Source: Mauremys mutica (taxonomy: Eukaryota > Chordata > Testudines > Geoemydidae). From it: a DNA stretch of 64,000 nucleotides. The notes below the pieces were generated by a model. That model was not told where the DNA came from. It did no database searches and saw only the letters and a list, made by a program, of their open reading frames with translations. Made by a program: the position numbers and the translations under genes. The stretch covers positions 63,322,768 through 63,386,767 of the forward strand of contig NC_059081.1 of assembly GCF_020497125.1 (NCBI RefSeq). The letters run 5' to 3'. Every line of letters begins with the position of its first letter. Positions within the stretch are counted from its first letter, which is position 1. Shown in pieces: positions 22,323 to 35,022 of this stretch.

Positions 22323-23060
22323 ATTTATAGATCCTTTTTGCCACTGCAGCATACTGGGAGCTCTCATTGGTTTGTCCACTGTGATGTCATAATCCTTCCC
22401 AGAGTCACTGCTTTCAAGGATAAAAGCCCCCATTCTGTAGGTAAGGCCTACTACATTCCTTGGTCCTAGATTTATGACCTTGCATTTGCCTATACTGGGA
22501 TACATTTTGTTTGAATGGGCCCAAGTGATCCAAATTCTCTGCATGACTGTCCTGTCCTGATCATTATTTACCAGCCTGACAATCTCTATGTCATTGCAAT
22601 TTTTATCAGCGATTTTATATTTACGTACAGATAACTGTCAAAAATATTGAATAGCATCACGCCTCGTACAGATCCCTGCACAACCCCACAAGAAACACCC
22701 CCATTCAATGATGATTTCCCATTGACAGCTGGTTGTTGAAATCTGTCAGTTACTCATTTCTTAATCTATTTAACACATGCTTTATTGATGTTGCCTTATG
22801 CTAATTTTTTAATCAGACTATCATAAGGGACTAAGTCAAATGCCTCACAAAACTCTATGTATATTGCTTCTACACTGTTGCCTTGATCAAGCATGCTTGT
22901 AATCGCATCAAAAAATGAAATCAGGTTTGTTTGACAAAACCTGTTCTCGTATAAAACAACATTGATTGATTGGTGTTAAATTCCCATCATTTAATTTTTT
23001 ATTGATTGAATCCTGCATCCGCTTTTCCGTTCTTTTTTACTGGGATTGAAATATTTGTTC
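21688..23060 (-). mobile_element. CR1 LINE, 3' half including RT C-terminal region and 3' UTR
   Basis: On the plus strand the sequence reads as the reverse of CR1: the tail (agatttttaagaccagaa), then landmark 3' UTR/ORF2 blocks such as ctcactgttaaaaatgtatc, taatcaagtcacctctcagt, aatgtggaaaccagagctgg, accttgcatttgcc, ttgtttgaatgggcc, and finally caaaaaatgaaatcaggtttg, which lies in the reverse transcriptase coding part. Many stops and indels mark it as dead. It is 5'-truncated and carries an (AT)30 tract. A hAT MITE follows immediately at 23076. Confidence 0.88.
22261..22320. repeat. (AT)30 microsatellite
   Basis: Exactly 60 bases of pure alternating AT lie inside the CR1 3' region, following 'cagtactccctttt'. 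It generates isoleucine-tyrosine repeat frames on both strands that are not genes. A pure, long dinucleotide run is expected to be polymorphic. Confidence 0.98.
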
Positions 23061-23075
23061 ATTCTTTATGGTATA

Positions 23076-23375
23076 CAGGGCCAGCTTTAGGCTGATTCCC
23101 CCGATTCCCTGGAATTGGGCCCCACGCCTGCACCTAAGAGGGCCCTGTGCCTTAGGTGCCTTTTTAAATTTTTTTTACATACCCGGCGGCGGTCCGGGTC
23201 TTTGGCGGCACTTCGGTGGCGGTGGGGGGGGGGGAGGGTCCTTCACTCGCTCCAGGTCTTCCGTGGCATTTCGGCAGTGGTGGGTCCGGAGCAAGTGAAG
23301 GAGCCCCTGCCGCCGAAGATCCGGACCACCGCCGGGTATTCGAATCGGGCCCCGCAGTTCCTAAAGCCAGCCCTG
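23076..23375. mobile_element. hAT MITE with 8-bp target duplication (300 bp)
   Basis: The ends CAGGGCCAGCTTTAGG and CCTAAAGCCAGCCCTG are perfect 16-bp inverted repeats. Identical ATGGTATA flanks lie at 23068-23075 and 23376-23383. The GC-rich interior contains a poly-G run and inverted 'ggcggcggtccgg' / 'ccggaccaccgccg' text. Frames of 60-91 codons inside are compositional. Confidence 0.95.
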
Positions 23376-23686
23376 ATGGTATATCATTAGTCTCTTAAGT
23401 CACATGTATTATTTCTGCTCCCTATCTGGATAAATCAAACTTTCTGAACAGGAGAATCAGTAGTGGCAGGTAGAGACCAATCCCCATCAAAATCAATGAC
23501 AGAACTACCATTGACTTTAACGTTGCAGAAGCAGACATACTAAGGATAACACGTAACGTGCTTCAGTATTTCAGATGAATCACGCGTTGTGATAAAACTC
23601 ATGAGCCTTTCTGGCTTTTAATGAATAACTAGTGGTCATCTGAATATTTGTGAACAATTAACCCTGTGGCCCTGGTCCCTTACATC

Positions 23687-24760
23687 TGTCACTGTGCCTC
23701 AATGGGTCACAGCTGAGAATGCCAAATTCAGGGCAGACTGCCGAAAAATAGGGCAGATTAAACCCCAAATTGGTGGTTATTCAATCATTAGACTATACCA
23801 AGTCAGGAGCAAAAGTGAACTTCTGTCTCACCAAATTGGTTAACAAGAAGCCAAAGAGGCAGTGTCCTTAGGCATTCCAGGCCTTGGCTCATCACCCAGA
23901 CACTGGGCTTTATGATGAGTGGTTACTGAAAACCAATTTAATCAAATATAGGGGTCTTCTAATCAATATATAACTCAGATCTTACCCAGTAATCACGCTG
24001 ATGCCACTGTAACAAAAAGTTACATTGATGTAACTAAAAACTAAAGGTTTAATAATAAAAGAAAAGAAGAGAGTTATAAGTGGTTAATAGATCATATACA
24101 TACCAGTGATTTTTTTTCAGTGTTTATAGATCAGGATCATCACAGTGATGGAATAAACTGCTAGCTTGCAAAAGCCTTTCTGGAGTTGCCCATACATATT
24201 GGGGGTCATCAGTCCTTGTCCAATGCTTCCTTTTTAGCAAGCCAATCCAGGGAAATCAAGATAAAATGGAGCTGTCTCAGGTGCCTTTTTATAGCCTTTT
24301 CCATGTGCATGGAATTTTACTGTCTCAAAGCTCTCAGCCTGCATGGGAAATTACTGGCCCAAGAAGGTGTCCAGGGTCACAGGAGCCTATCACATGCCCT
24401 TACATGTTTTGATGACTCACAGGGGCAGCCATTGCCCATATTCTTTCTGAGGCGGTCACAGGCACGAGTTTCTTCGGGGGCTCATTGTTAGAGTGAAGTG
24501 TCCTTAATGGGCCATCGACACACAGCTGTCTAGCCTTTCTGTCCATTTTATCTGGTGGGCGTTACCCAGGAAGGCAACACGTGTATAAGCTGTAAATTGA
24601 CAGCCAATATTCAGAACTTTAGATGCAAAGACGGTACATAGATTTAACCAGGATAACCATATTTGATACTGTAACTTTTCCATTGACTCCTTACATGACT
24701 TATATTGCACAAGATTTGTTGCAATTGTATAACAGTGGTAGCAACAATGCTACAAATGGC
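23687..24760 (-). mobile_element. Diverged LTR, family A
   Basis: The low end begins TGTCACTGTGCCTCAATGGG (minus-strand 3' end) and then follows family A: gccaaattcagggcagactg, caccaaatt, aactaaaggtttaataataaaag and tttttatagcc. It is older and more diverged than 16817-17869. The minus-strand start, and hence any target duplication, could not be located; the right edge is approximate. Confidence 0.6.
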
Positions 24761-25312
24761 CATCTTTCTCATACACAGCATCACAAACTGAACTCAGCAC
24801 TTTGCATTGCAAACATTTCCCTGAGCAGTTATGTTATTATTCAGCCAGCCCTAGGGCTCAAGTAATGATCATATATATGAATAAGCAAGTAACACATGCT
24901 CCATCATTGTCTGCACAGTGAAAATCATCACATCGCCTATTTTGTATAACCCAAGCAAGATCTAGTTATTTTCTATGGAAAATTAAGTACAGTTTAGCAT
25001 AAACAACCAATAATGTGTGCAGTTGGCATTTTCTGTTTTTGTTTCATCCCTATGTTCAACTTGTTAGACTCAATGTACTGAAAGAGTGTTAGCGAGAAGC
25101 TTTCTGACAGGTTTGTTTCTCATTTGTCTGTGAATATACTGATGCGTTGTTGTGCATTGCAGATGGCTTCTAGTGCGCACTTCTATCCATACAGCTCCAC
25201 GGGAGTACCACATATTCAGCAAGGAGGATAAAAGCGTGTGATAGCTGCCTCCTTCACTGATCACTGTCCAGCTTGTGATCATCCTGGGCTCACACAGCAG
25301 GTTGGTGGTTAA

Positions 25313-25616
25313 GGCCAAGCCTACACTACGAAGTTTTGTTGGTGCAGTCAGCGTCATAAAAAAGCCACACCCCTTAGCCAGCATTGCTGTAGCCCTTAAG
25401 TGAAGATGCTCCTGTGATGATGGGAGAAAGTCAGCATAGATAATCCACATCCCTGAGAAGCGGTGGCTATGTCATTGGGAGAATCTCTCCCTTCAACATT
25501 GCACTGTCTACACAGAGGTTTAATGTTGGTATAACGACATTGCTCAAGGGTGTGAATTTTTCACATCTGTGAGTGACATAATTATACCACTCTAGGTCTG
25601 TAGTATAGACCTGGCC
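25313..25616. mobile_element. PIF/Harbinger-like MITE (family 2)
   Basis: The left end, after TAA, reads GGCCAAGCCTACACTACG; the right end is GTATAGACCTGGCC followed by TAT. It shares internal blocks in order with 10417-10666 (cttaagtgaagatgctcct, cagcatagataatccac, acattgctcaaggg). A TWA-type 3-bp target is consistent with PIF/Harbinger. Confidence 0.75.
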
Positions 25617-26579
25617 TATGTGAACAGAAAAACGCTTTCTGTCGGCATCAGCTATGTCTACTCTAGGGTTTAGCTATACTAACAAAGCACTTGCAGTGTA
25701 GACAAGACCTTAGTCAGGAACAGAACCCAGATTTCAAGTCCCGTGATCTGGCCCCCTTCTGTTTTCATTTAAACATGGACACAGAAGTTATTTTGCAGCA
25801 CTGACCATGCTGCGCATTTACTGGGGACGCTTGGCCCCCCAATTGGTAAATCAGTTTGTAAAGTGTTTTGAGTTCCTTTCAGAAGAAAACTGTGTATAAT
25901 TACAAGTCATTAGCATAACAAAATTTGAAAAATGAAATAAAAAATATCCTTCTGTCCCTGTGATGAATCAGTCCAATTATCGGTAACACATAAGTATGCT
26001 CCCGCCCCACTCCTGCAGGATTGCTGAGGTATTAGTGACTGTTGTTTATTGTACAGCATCCACCGTGGTTCACAAATCATTATAAAGTTGATCTCTGGAT
26101 ATAATTATACATGACTCAACAAGGGTATGAAAGGGAATGCTATCTCGTTGAGCAAAGAAGAAACGGCACTAATAGACATGGGACTGGGATAAAATGTACA
26201 GAAGGCCACTAGAAAATGTCCACAGGATGGGGAAAACATTTCCTACTTCACTCTAATATTGGTGAGGACGCTTTTATGCCATAAGATGAGCGTCCACATG
26301 CAGATTTACACCAAAATACCCAAAGGGTGTGAATGAGAACAAACTGAGTGCTATCCGTGTGAGTCTGCGTGTAGACCAGCTCATAGGGCCTCATTCTGAT
26401 TTCTGTCACTCGCAGTATTACACGTGTAATTCCAGTGACTTCACTGGAGTTACTTCTGATCTACACCAGCCTTAGTCAGGCCTACTATGCCTGGTCTTCT
26501 GCTCTGTTACACTGGTGTAATGGAGTAGAAAATCAGGCCTGGTGCTGCTAACCTGCCAACCCATTCACAGGTATTCACT

Positions 26580-27020
26580 GTCAAAGTCACCTTCCTTTTC
26601 TGTCACTGACCGTATCAACCAAGGTCCTCTCTCTACTTACATTTCTGCTGTCATTTCTACCTACTCCATTTGCTCCCTGCACCTCTCCTAGTCCTCTTGC
26701 TTAACTGCACCTCTATTTTCATTCTTGGCTTCTTGTTACCCTGTACCTGTCATGTTACCCTATACCTGAAATAATCTCCCACTTGCCAAACTTCTCATGG
26801 TAAAACCCACATTTCCCAAGAATGCTTTAATCACCTTTTCCCTACTGCATTAATCTCTGCCTGCTTTCCCGTCCCTGGAATGCCCTCCATATTGTCTTCT
26901 ATTTGTTTTCCATTTACCTTAGACTGGCAAACTATCAGTGCATGAAATGTGTCGTACTGTATGTTTGTAAAGCACCATATCAGTCTCTGGCCAATTATAT
27001 ACAGTGTAAGAATAATAAAA
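26580..27020 (+). repeat. L2-like LINE 3' end, ancient
   Basis: A pyrimidine-rich stretch with 'tccctggaatgccctccat', 'tagactggcaaactatc', 'gtttgtaaagcacca' and a final aataataaaataataattatt tail matches the layout of the L2-type 3' end. It is diverged, and the left edge is uncertain. Confidence 0.5.
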
Positions 27021-27420
27021 TAATAATTATTCCCTTTAATATTCTAAACATCAGAAAGCTTCTAGATTGTCCCATTATTTCCAAAACAGTATACTTAAGT
27101 GGCATCTCAGTTTTGGCCAATGAGTGTCAAGAAGCATTTTCTTGCATTTATATCCTTCATGCACTAGGTGTCTCTGTGTGTTGTGTAGAGTTCCAAACTG
27201 TGTGTGATACTGGTAAACAAGAGAGACAAAGCTGGAACTCAAGATGTATGGACATTTGTTCATTTCCGTGTGTAGCTGTAGTCATTTTGTTTAATGTATC
27301 CTGTTTAAGATCATAATACTGTATATAGTATTACAGTAAGGATTGATGTATAGAGCGAATGGATATAACAGTAGTGCTCAGGGTGCATGTACAAAGCGAA
27401 AAAAAAGACCCAGGGCAATG

Positions 27421-27640
27421 AGTCTCAGCGGCTGGGTCAACGGAGTCATGCTCATGCTGTGGAGCAAAAAATAGCGGTTTAGACATTCGGGCTCAGACTT
27501 GAGCCCAAGCTCTGAAACCCAGTGGTGGGGGGAGGATCTCAGAGCCTGGTCTTCAGTGCAAGCCTGAATGTCTGCATTGCTATTTTTAGCTCTGCAGCAC
27601 AAGCTCAAAGCCCCAATAAGTTGACCCAGGCTCTGAGACT
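27421..27640. mobile_element. Palindromic MITE (220 bp)
   Basis: The element is a near-complete inverted repeat: agtctcagcggctgggtcaac at the left, and gttgacccaggctctgagact at the right. Inner paired blocks (aaaaaatagcggtttagacattcgggctc against gcctgaatgtctgcattgctattttta) fold over a short centre at cccagtggtggggggagg. No clear target duplication was found. Confidence 0.7.
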
Positions 27641-27902
27641 TGCTGCTGTGGTGGGTTTTTTTTTTCTGCTTAGATGTGCTCTTTGGCTTCTTGGAAACTC
27701 ATGTATTCCCATGTCTCCTGCATAAACTCATTACAACCAGCATGAGATCTACTGGCACCTTTGCTGAGCATGCTAGTTCCTGGAATTTCGAACATATTCA
27801 ATGAACAGCTTGTTGGCCTCACAGTGGTAAAGTCGTGACATAAATACGCTGATGCTTGTTATGGAAAAAATGTATCTCAACAAAAGGGACAGGATAGCAG
27901 GG

Positions 27903-28953
27903 TGTCTTGAGTAGCTCACAAGCCTGAGTGCCAACCTCAGGGCAGACTGGCCAGGAAAAGGGCACAAACCTCAAACTGGTTGTATGTTCTATAATTAGAT
28001 TTCACCCACACAGTAACAAATGTAAATTCCTCAAGCACTGTAACAGCCTTAACATAGAGTCACAGAGAGTCCCCTTGGGCACTCCAGCCTCTCTCGCCAC
28101 GCAGGCAAGCCTGCCTTTTCAACAGATGGTCCCTTACACCAAAAATCACAACAATATGCAGGTTATTTCCAGTCCCAAAGGACAAGGCTGGTTGTACCTT
28201 AGAGATCGCATACCAAAGACAATGCTACTAGCCAGTCCTGTAATAAACTAACTAAAGATTTGTTATCTAGGAAAAAGAAACTAGAAAGTTATGTACAAGG
28301 TTAATGCAGGTAAACAAACACATGAGCTACAGGCCTAGGTTTCAAAAGGTAATAAATGTTGCTGTAATATGCAAGCTCTGTATGTCCTTTAGGGCTAACC
28401 CAAGCTAAGCAGCTTGGGGATCCCTTGCTTATGCTTAGAAATATTGCCCTCTCCAAATTCCAAGCCGCATAATGCTACAGTTCCTTCTTATTAGGCAATT
28501 TTATTCTCTTCCCCTAGAGCTCAAGTTGATGGGATGAATTCACGGGCAGGTCCCCTCTTCATGGATCAATCAAAAAGGTCTTTGTCCTCTGATGTTTCAC
28601 AATGGCTCATTTGGTTTCAATGGATCCTCTTGTGGGCAGGACCTAACAGCGTTTTACACCAATTAATGCTTCTTTCCTGTTTGGTGAGTTACAGGTACAG
28701 GGGTTTACAATGCAACCACTCAGTAGAACTTTATGCCATGGGTTACAGATGTTATAAGTGAGATCAGTACGTACAACATCCTACAAGCATTTCATCATGT
28801 CTAAACACTTAACTCATTCGTATCAACTTAACAGCTATTTTAACAATGCTAACACACAGGGGAGCCGGACTGGTTTCCAGCTATGCATCTGTCAGTGTTC
28901 AGCGAGGCCTAGGGTCCTTAGCATGAGCTGGCACCCGGTCTGCCAGTGTCACA
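27903..28953 (-). mobile_element. Solo LTR, family A (about 1.05 kb)
   Basis: Read on the minus strand it starts TGTGACACTGGCAGACC and shares its whole body with 16817-17869 and 42416-43413. The low end begins TGTCTTGAGTAGC. Flanks CAGGG and CAGCA match only at three of five positions, so the duplication has decayed or the edge is shifted. No internal retroviral genes. Confidence 0.8.
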
Positions 28954-28958
28954 CAGCA

Positions 28959-31169
28959 CAACTTATGTTTTGCATTAAATAGCCCAAAACAATTATTGAT
29001 ACATTCAGACAGAATCAGGTTAGTTGCAGCAGAAATATATTAGTGCTAATCATACAACGCATGAATAGAGCAGAAATATTTGTATAGTTCTCTTAACTCA
29101 TTTCACAGTGTCTCCTGGCGTAAGACAAGCATGCTCATCAACATCATAGTGATTATGTGTTCCAAGACCCCTGGAGAGTTGTCAGACATAATTGCCTATA
29201 AAAATACTATTTACAGTTTGCTACTTATTGAGTTAAAATGGCAAGTTTTCTTTCCCTCCCCACTCCCACAATAAACTAGAATTTGTTCAAAATGATCTTG
29301 CTTTCTCACATGTTCCCGCATACACACTGTTATAATAATAATAGAGATGCCACATTGCCCTATCTGCACTGACGGTAGCCAGGTTGCATTGCAGCACAAT
29401 TTAGATAGGTGACTTGCTGTTCCTTTGCCTTTGACCACGTACTTCGTCTATAACCTCATTTTTTATTTTGCTTCCCTTTAGTTCAAAAGTCTGGAGGCTG
29501 ATTTTACTCTCACACCACCATTTTACATGGGTCTGACTCTACTGGCATCACCAGATTTGCACCTTTGTCACTCACTGCAGCCTGAAAAGATGGGAAAACG
29601 TTCCCCCAAGCCTCACAGCTTCAGTCATGGTTAAATCAGAATACTAACCCATCTGACAAAAATACACTGGTCCTCTGGATTTTCTGAGATGTCAGCTATG
29701 GCCTGTGTGCATAATGGCCAATATGCCAGGGGGTATTTAAAGTGTAGAGTAATGACATTAAATCAGGTCTCAAAGAGAAGGTGAAAAGAATACTCGTCTA
29801 CCGTGACTCAACTGAATTATTTCTTTTAAATAAAAACGACCATGGTAATCTCACGATCATGGATCCTCCACCAGTATAAACCAGTGCAGTGCCAATGAAG
29901 TACATGCAAATAACGAGCTGGCACAGCGTTACTTTCATCCTCTAGCTGGTGTCAATGCTTCCCATACATTGGGGGTGACTCCTCAGCTGGTGTAAAGCAG
30001 TGCTAGGCTGAGGCCAAAAGGCTTGGCAAGGGCTGGCACCTGGTCTGCCAGCATAACAATCCTAACAGGACTTCTGCCTGACTAAGGAATATATGTTGAG
30101 GTTTTAGATAGAAAAATCTGATGACAACAAGCTTTGTTGCAAAATAGAGTCATTGCTTCTGTTAATCTTGTGCCAGGAATAACACAAGAAGACTCCTCCT
30201 GGGTGGTATTTAATACCGCCTTTCCCAGTATCTGTTCGAACTGGGCCGTAATGGGGGAGGGAAGAAGTTAAGTGGACGGTTCAGAACCTTCAGAAAAGTT
30301 AATGGCAGGTTCAGGTCTGGCACTGCACAAAAGGTTATTTTGGGGGAGGGAGGGGAGTGTCAGAAATGGAAGAGTCACTTCTCTAAAATGTAATGTGCAT
30401 TTGTAATTTGGCAAGTAATAGTTTATTTTAAAGCATTGCTATGTACTCAGAGGGTATCTACGTTCTTTATGCCACCTGCATTTTTTTAAATTTACTTTTA
30501 GCAATAAATAATCTTCCTGGTTTCTCCAATTTGCTAGTTCAACTTCCATTGCATTTGTTACATAGCTTTGATGGCTTTTCTTGCATTTTTTATTCACTCC
30601 TTCACTGTGTTAACCTCTGTGATGTTTCTCAGGCAAATAGGCAGAGATGAAGGTAGGATTTAGCTATTACTGACAGTCAAATAGCTTCTTTTTTTCAAGA
30701 CTAGAGTTCCAACATGATAATTGACGTCAATCAGCTTTCTTGCTCTTATAAGTCGCTTTCTCACAGTCTGTATCTTTCTGTCTCCTTGTTTTAATGATCT
30801 TGCTGTTTCACACAAGTCTTCATGAACACTTCAAAGATGGTCTCAGCCGTACTAACCTAAGGATATTGGGACTAAATTCACGGATTTATGTGGGTAGCCA
30901 ATTCTATTGTCCCAATGAAGCTTACTGTAACCAACCCCCACCCCCCCAATATCCAATTTTTACCCTCTCTTCATGAGATTTATCACAATTCCCTTGGGTA
31001 CCAGTCTCTGCCTAGGACAAATGCACCAGTCTTTAGTTCCAATGTCAGTCCAAGCTATCTCTTGCTGTGAAACCCATTTAAATACATTTTGCTGAGGTGC
31101 TTGAATGTAACTGAAAGTTCATGCTTGCTATACACACATGATTCAGAGACTGGTTAAAACATAGGGATT
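28959..31169. other. Unassigned intergenic DNA with LTR scraps
   Basis: A short minus-strand piece of the family-A LTR start (gctggcacctggtctgccag, about 30025-30045) is present. A palindromic 'accagtataaaccagtgcag' repeat lies at about 29870-29960. No exon candidate was recognised. Confidence 0.4.
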
Positions 31170-31290
31170 GTCACACTTAATCAGACCATGGTCCATCTAG
31201 TCTGGTATCCTGCCGAATACCAGATGCCTTAGTAAGGTGCAAGAAAGCCCTTAATGAACAATTATGGCGCAGGCCCATGGAGAAAGTGTC
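31170..31290 (-). repeat. CR1 3'-end-like fragment
   Basis: Contains 'ccatggtccatctagtctgg' and 'taccagatgcctta', typical of the CR1 subfamily tail reading 'gaccatctagtc..gtatcctg' in minus orientation. It is short and bounded only approximately. Confidence 0.4.
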
Positions 31291-31431
31291 TTCAGTAGTT
31301 AGTGGCTGGCTGAGGCCTTTGAGGGTTAATGGAGGAGATTGTCAAAACCACAAGTGACAGGCTGCCAACTCTCACTGACAGTCAATGGGAGTTAGGCCTC
31401 TAACTACTCTTTATGCCTATCAAAAATATCT

Positions 31432-31660
31432 CTGTGGAGGGGCCGAGAACCCCCTCCATGAGTCAAGAAGGGGTTAAAGAACCCTTGGGCTCACAATCAG
31501 CCCCAACTCACCACACCTGTGAGGCATGGTGGCCGGCCCTTAACAGGGAGGCCCTCAGCTCAGGTGGGGGGACACTGAACCAGACCAGGGCTCTGGGTTA
31601 CTGGCTGAGGAACAGACTGACAGCACTCCCAGCCTGAGCCCTTGGCCTGTGTCATTTATT
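31432..31660 (+). mobile_element. LTR-like GC-rich fragment
   Basis: Text such as 'tggaggggccgagaacccc', 'ggggttaaagaacccttggg' and 'accagaccagggctctgg' resembles the GC-rich body of the LTR-like element at 1889-2440. No termini were found. The 74-codon frame inside is compositional. Confidence 0.3.
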
Positions 31661-33511
31661 GAAATGCTCAGGGCTAGGTCTTGGCCTTTAACCGGGCAGG
31701 AGGGTGGGAGCTGAGACCTCCTGTGCTACCAGCCCCAAGACTGCTGCTGCCCACAGACTGATGTATAAGGTTAAAGCAGTACCTGCCTTCACCTCAAGGG
31801 GGTGACATTGAGAAATAACCTTTGACACTCCCCCTCCATTGCTTCTATATATTTTTATTTTCTATGTGTTAGCTTAAAAGCTTTGGCTCTTTTAGCTGCT
31901 TTATGTATGGCAATAACAGGCATTAAAGGCCAAAGGTGAATTTAGGGACTTCAATTTTGGAGAAGCAACTAACCATGCAAAAATAATAATAAAGGTTGCC
32001 TCCACTCTTTATAAGGGATATGTTGACACAGGTATAGGAGTGAGTGGATCTTCGATCCAGCTGTTGTATGGGCCTAAGGCAGGCTAGCTGGCCTTACCAA
32101 ACCCTTTGAAATGCAAGTTTGCTCAGCAGGGAGCTCATGCACACTTTTTCAAGGAAATAAGTCCCATGACGATCACATTGCTCATCAAAGCAGCATTCTC
32201 TTAAGCATTCCCAGCTCCCACACTAAAACCATTCCAAGTATTGCTGAGTATTGCAATTGTCTGTTGGGAACACATTAGTACCCCCATTACAATGGGTCCT
32301 TTAAATACGAGAGAGAAGCACATTAACGGCTTGATTCTCCACTCAGCCAGAGCCGTGGAGAGGGCGTTTGACAGAGGGAGTTGATGAGGGTTGTACAGGG
32401 ATCCTACTCCATTAGTCATAACTGAGCTCTGCTCTGCTTCACCCCCCTTCTTTCCCTGCTCCACCCTATCTCTCTCCAGATCAGCCACGACATGTGCCCT
32501 TCCACCTGAGAGTGGGGCGAGGAACCCACTGCAGGGAGCAATGGAGCTCCACTAGCTTTACACGTGCAGTTCTTCTGCACGGGAGGAATTCTCCAATAGC
32601 CTTCTCCAACTCCATAATCAAAAGTGGGGAAAAGCGGCCTTAGTAGATTGGAGAATCTGGCCTGATGCATTGAGCAGAAAGGAACGAGCACTACCTCGCT
32701 GTCACTAGATGTGATCAGCCCGGTGCAGTAGGAGGCAACCTGACTGGATGGTAAAGAGGCTGTTTGCAGTTGCATTGGCAGTGATATAAATCAAGAGGGG
32801 TTCACGTTGCTGGTGCTATCAATCTGAGCCCTCTCACTGGCCATACACTTGTTTTTAAAACTATATAAGAAAGAACACTCTTTTGGAGAACCCATGGCTA
32901 GTGATAAAGCAAGGCAGATGACCCAGGGGGACACTTTCTTCAGACAGCTGCGTACAGGGATTGATTTGTAAAATGTCACGCCTGTGCATCAGGAAGAGAG
33001 GATATTATTGAGCCAAGGCAGCAGCCAGCTTTCCCAGCAGTAACAGTTGCTGAACCAGGATCCAGACTTGGATTCAGACGCAGTGTGACGGTATGACCTT
33101 GGGCAACCAGTTTTGCAGAAGGGAAGGCTGCAGAGGGGCTGGAGTTGGTGGGAGGTGGGGTGGGGTGGGATGGGGAGAGGGAAGAATTATGAAAATGTTT
33201 CAGCGGCTACACAGCTGTAAAAATGAGGTTGACCCATAGGCTTCTTTAATAAAGCACTATAATACATGCAAAATCAAAATGCCGGCCAGTTAGGAGCTGG
33301 TGCTGAAGTGCAATATAAATCCATTCTATTACATTCATGTCATCTTTGACCATTTTGATGGGTTCCCACCCCGCCCCTCCCCACACACACTAGTTTGCTT
33401 TTCTGGACTGCTTAGCTTTGCTCGTTGGTTGTCTTATTTTCTGGGCAGTTGACCATTGCTCTGTTTCAATTTCTTGCTGCTCTAGATCTGGCCCAGGTTA
33501 GTACAGACAAA
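31661..33511. other. Unassigned intergenic DNA
   Basis: A large imperfect foldback may span about 32328-32665 (cttgattctccactcagcc against ggagaatctggcctg). G-rich text lies at 33140-33180. No gene was recognised. Confidence 0.35.
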
Positions 33512-33599
33512 GGCCCAGATCCTCAAAGGGACTTAAGCACCTGACTCCCACTGATTTCAATGGAATTGAGGTGCCTAAATACTTTTCAGGATTTGAGCC
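33512..33599. repeat. Short palindromic repeat, 'cagatcctcaaagg' family
   Basis: An 88-bp near-palindrome: ggcccagatcctcaaagg...acttaagcacctgactccc against tggaattgaggtgcctaaatacttttcaggatttgagcc. The same family occurs at 58576-58662, where it interrupts a CR1. Confidence 0.7.
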
Positions 33600-33847
33600 A
33601 AAGTCATTTGCTATGATGACTCTTTCAGTGGCCTAGGTGAAATGAACTGGGGGTAACGGTTTAGCTGGTAGTGGGATACCTAGAAAGCACTATCCCAGTT
33701 GGCATCAGGTGGCATCTTTCTTGGTAGCATTAGACAGAGAATTCAAGGAATAAATACCAATGGAGACTCTGTTACCCTTTCAGGCCTCGTGATCATCTCT
33801 CTGAGACGGGGTTGGGCTACAGCATGCTGATGGGATGCTGCGGGGAT

Positions 33848-33915
33848 CCCTTTTCATTCAAGGCCAGAAAGGACGACATCTAATCTGCTGAGCTGTATGA
33901 CACAGGCCAATGGCC
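33848..33915 (-). repeat. CR1 3'-end fragment
   Basis: Contains 'caaggccagaaaggacgaca' followed by 'tctaatctgctgagctgtatgacacaggcc', matching the CR1 tail text (ggccagaagggacca..tctagtctgacctcctgtat). Only about 70 bp remain. Confidence 0.6.
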
Positions 33916-34809
33916 TTGTGATAGTGCGCCTACCCCTGCTGCTCTGAGAATAGACAGAGGATTGTTGTATACAGCTACCAAGCAGGCAGCTTTCAGGGTC
34001 ACGAGGACTTTCTCCATACTCTGAAGCCAGCAGACCATTAACCCACGCATCCCATTGAGGCACAGTTCAATCACGCAAGCCCAGCCAGCAATGGACTTAA
34101 GATGAGCTACTCTAACAGGGCATAGGTGAGACATCCCCTCAGCTATGCAAACCATTTAAACAGCTGAGTCAAGGGCTATAGAGGAACTGGTGGCCGCGAG
34201 CTCTCACTGGGTGGCAGCAGGCAAATAGCAGTTACAGAGCAGATCAGTGAGTGAACTGGTGGAATTAATGCTGAAAAAGAAGCTAGTGCAAACCTCTGAG
34301 GAGGAGCTCCATGGAGTCCATAATTTTTGGACTATTATCCGCAGTCTTCAATAACAGGCTGCTGCGCAACCCATGCACTACGCAATTTGCCTGGAGAGAG
34401 GTAGTGACGCACATCCCTCCATGGATTGAGGCACAGCAATTGGCATTGCACGCCCCAATTCTAGCCACAAATACCTTCAGTTTATTCAGAGCTAGGAGGG
34501 GAGAGGTGGGAAGGCAACAGAAAGTCTCAATAACAGCAGTCGGGCATCATAACAGCTTCGCATCATCGTTGGTCGATGCTGGATACAGACCGGGCAAAGG
34601 AGATTGTGTAACTTTTTCTATTGCACCAATTATGTTGGAAATATTGCACTCCCCCATTAGCAGAAGCCAGTTTCTTAGGAAATAAATAATGCCAGGAAAA
34701 TCGAACTGTGAATGTATAGGTTAGTTGAAAAAATTACTTTCTAACGGACATGTCAAGTTTCCATGTTAATTCCCTTTCAGCGGGTCCAGTAGCAAATCTG
34801 CAGTTTATA

Positions 34810-35022
34810 TGTCAAATGGCAATTTGCCTTGTGAACTCCACCTGGGATCCGAAACAAGCTGTTTTTCTCTACTTCCACTGTCACCAGCCACAAAGCTTCT
34901 GCTGTCAGACCGTAGCTGACAGTGCTGTCAACAATTGATGAGGCTGGCCCTGCAGGTAGAGAAAAACAGCTTGATTGTTTCGGATCCCAGGTGGAGTTCA
35001 CAGGGCAAATTGCCATTTGACA
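34810..35022. repeat. Long inverted repeat (62/66-bp arms)
   Basis: Arm 34810-34871 (tgtcaaatggcaatttgcc ... gctgtttttctcta) is repeated as a reverse complement at 34957-35022, with one 4-5 bp insertion and about two substitutions. The spacer is 85 bp and contains a smaller ctgtcagacc/agctgacag stem. Both strands therefore give similar short frames (MAIC.VNSTWDPKQ), which are a by-product of the symmetry. It is probably a foldback MITE. No target duplication was identified. Confidence 0.85.

Noticed and set aside
22155..22544. Frames encoding Ile-Tyr repeats on both strands
   Set aside because: They are translations of the (AT)30 tract in a dead CR1.
34311..34685. Possible transposase-derived coding fragment (124 codons)
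   Set aside because: The translation looked faintly like a DNA-transposon gene, but no conserved block could be matched.
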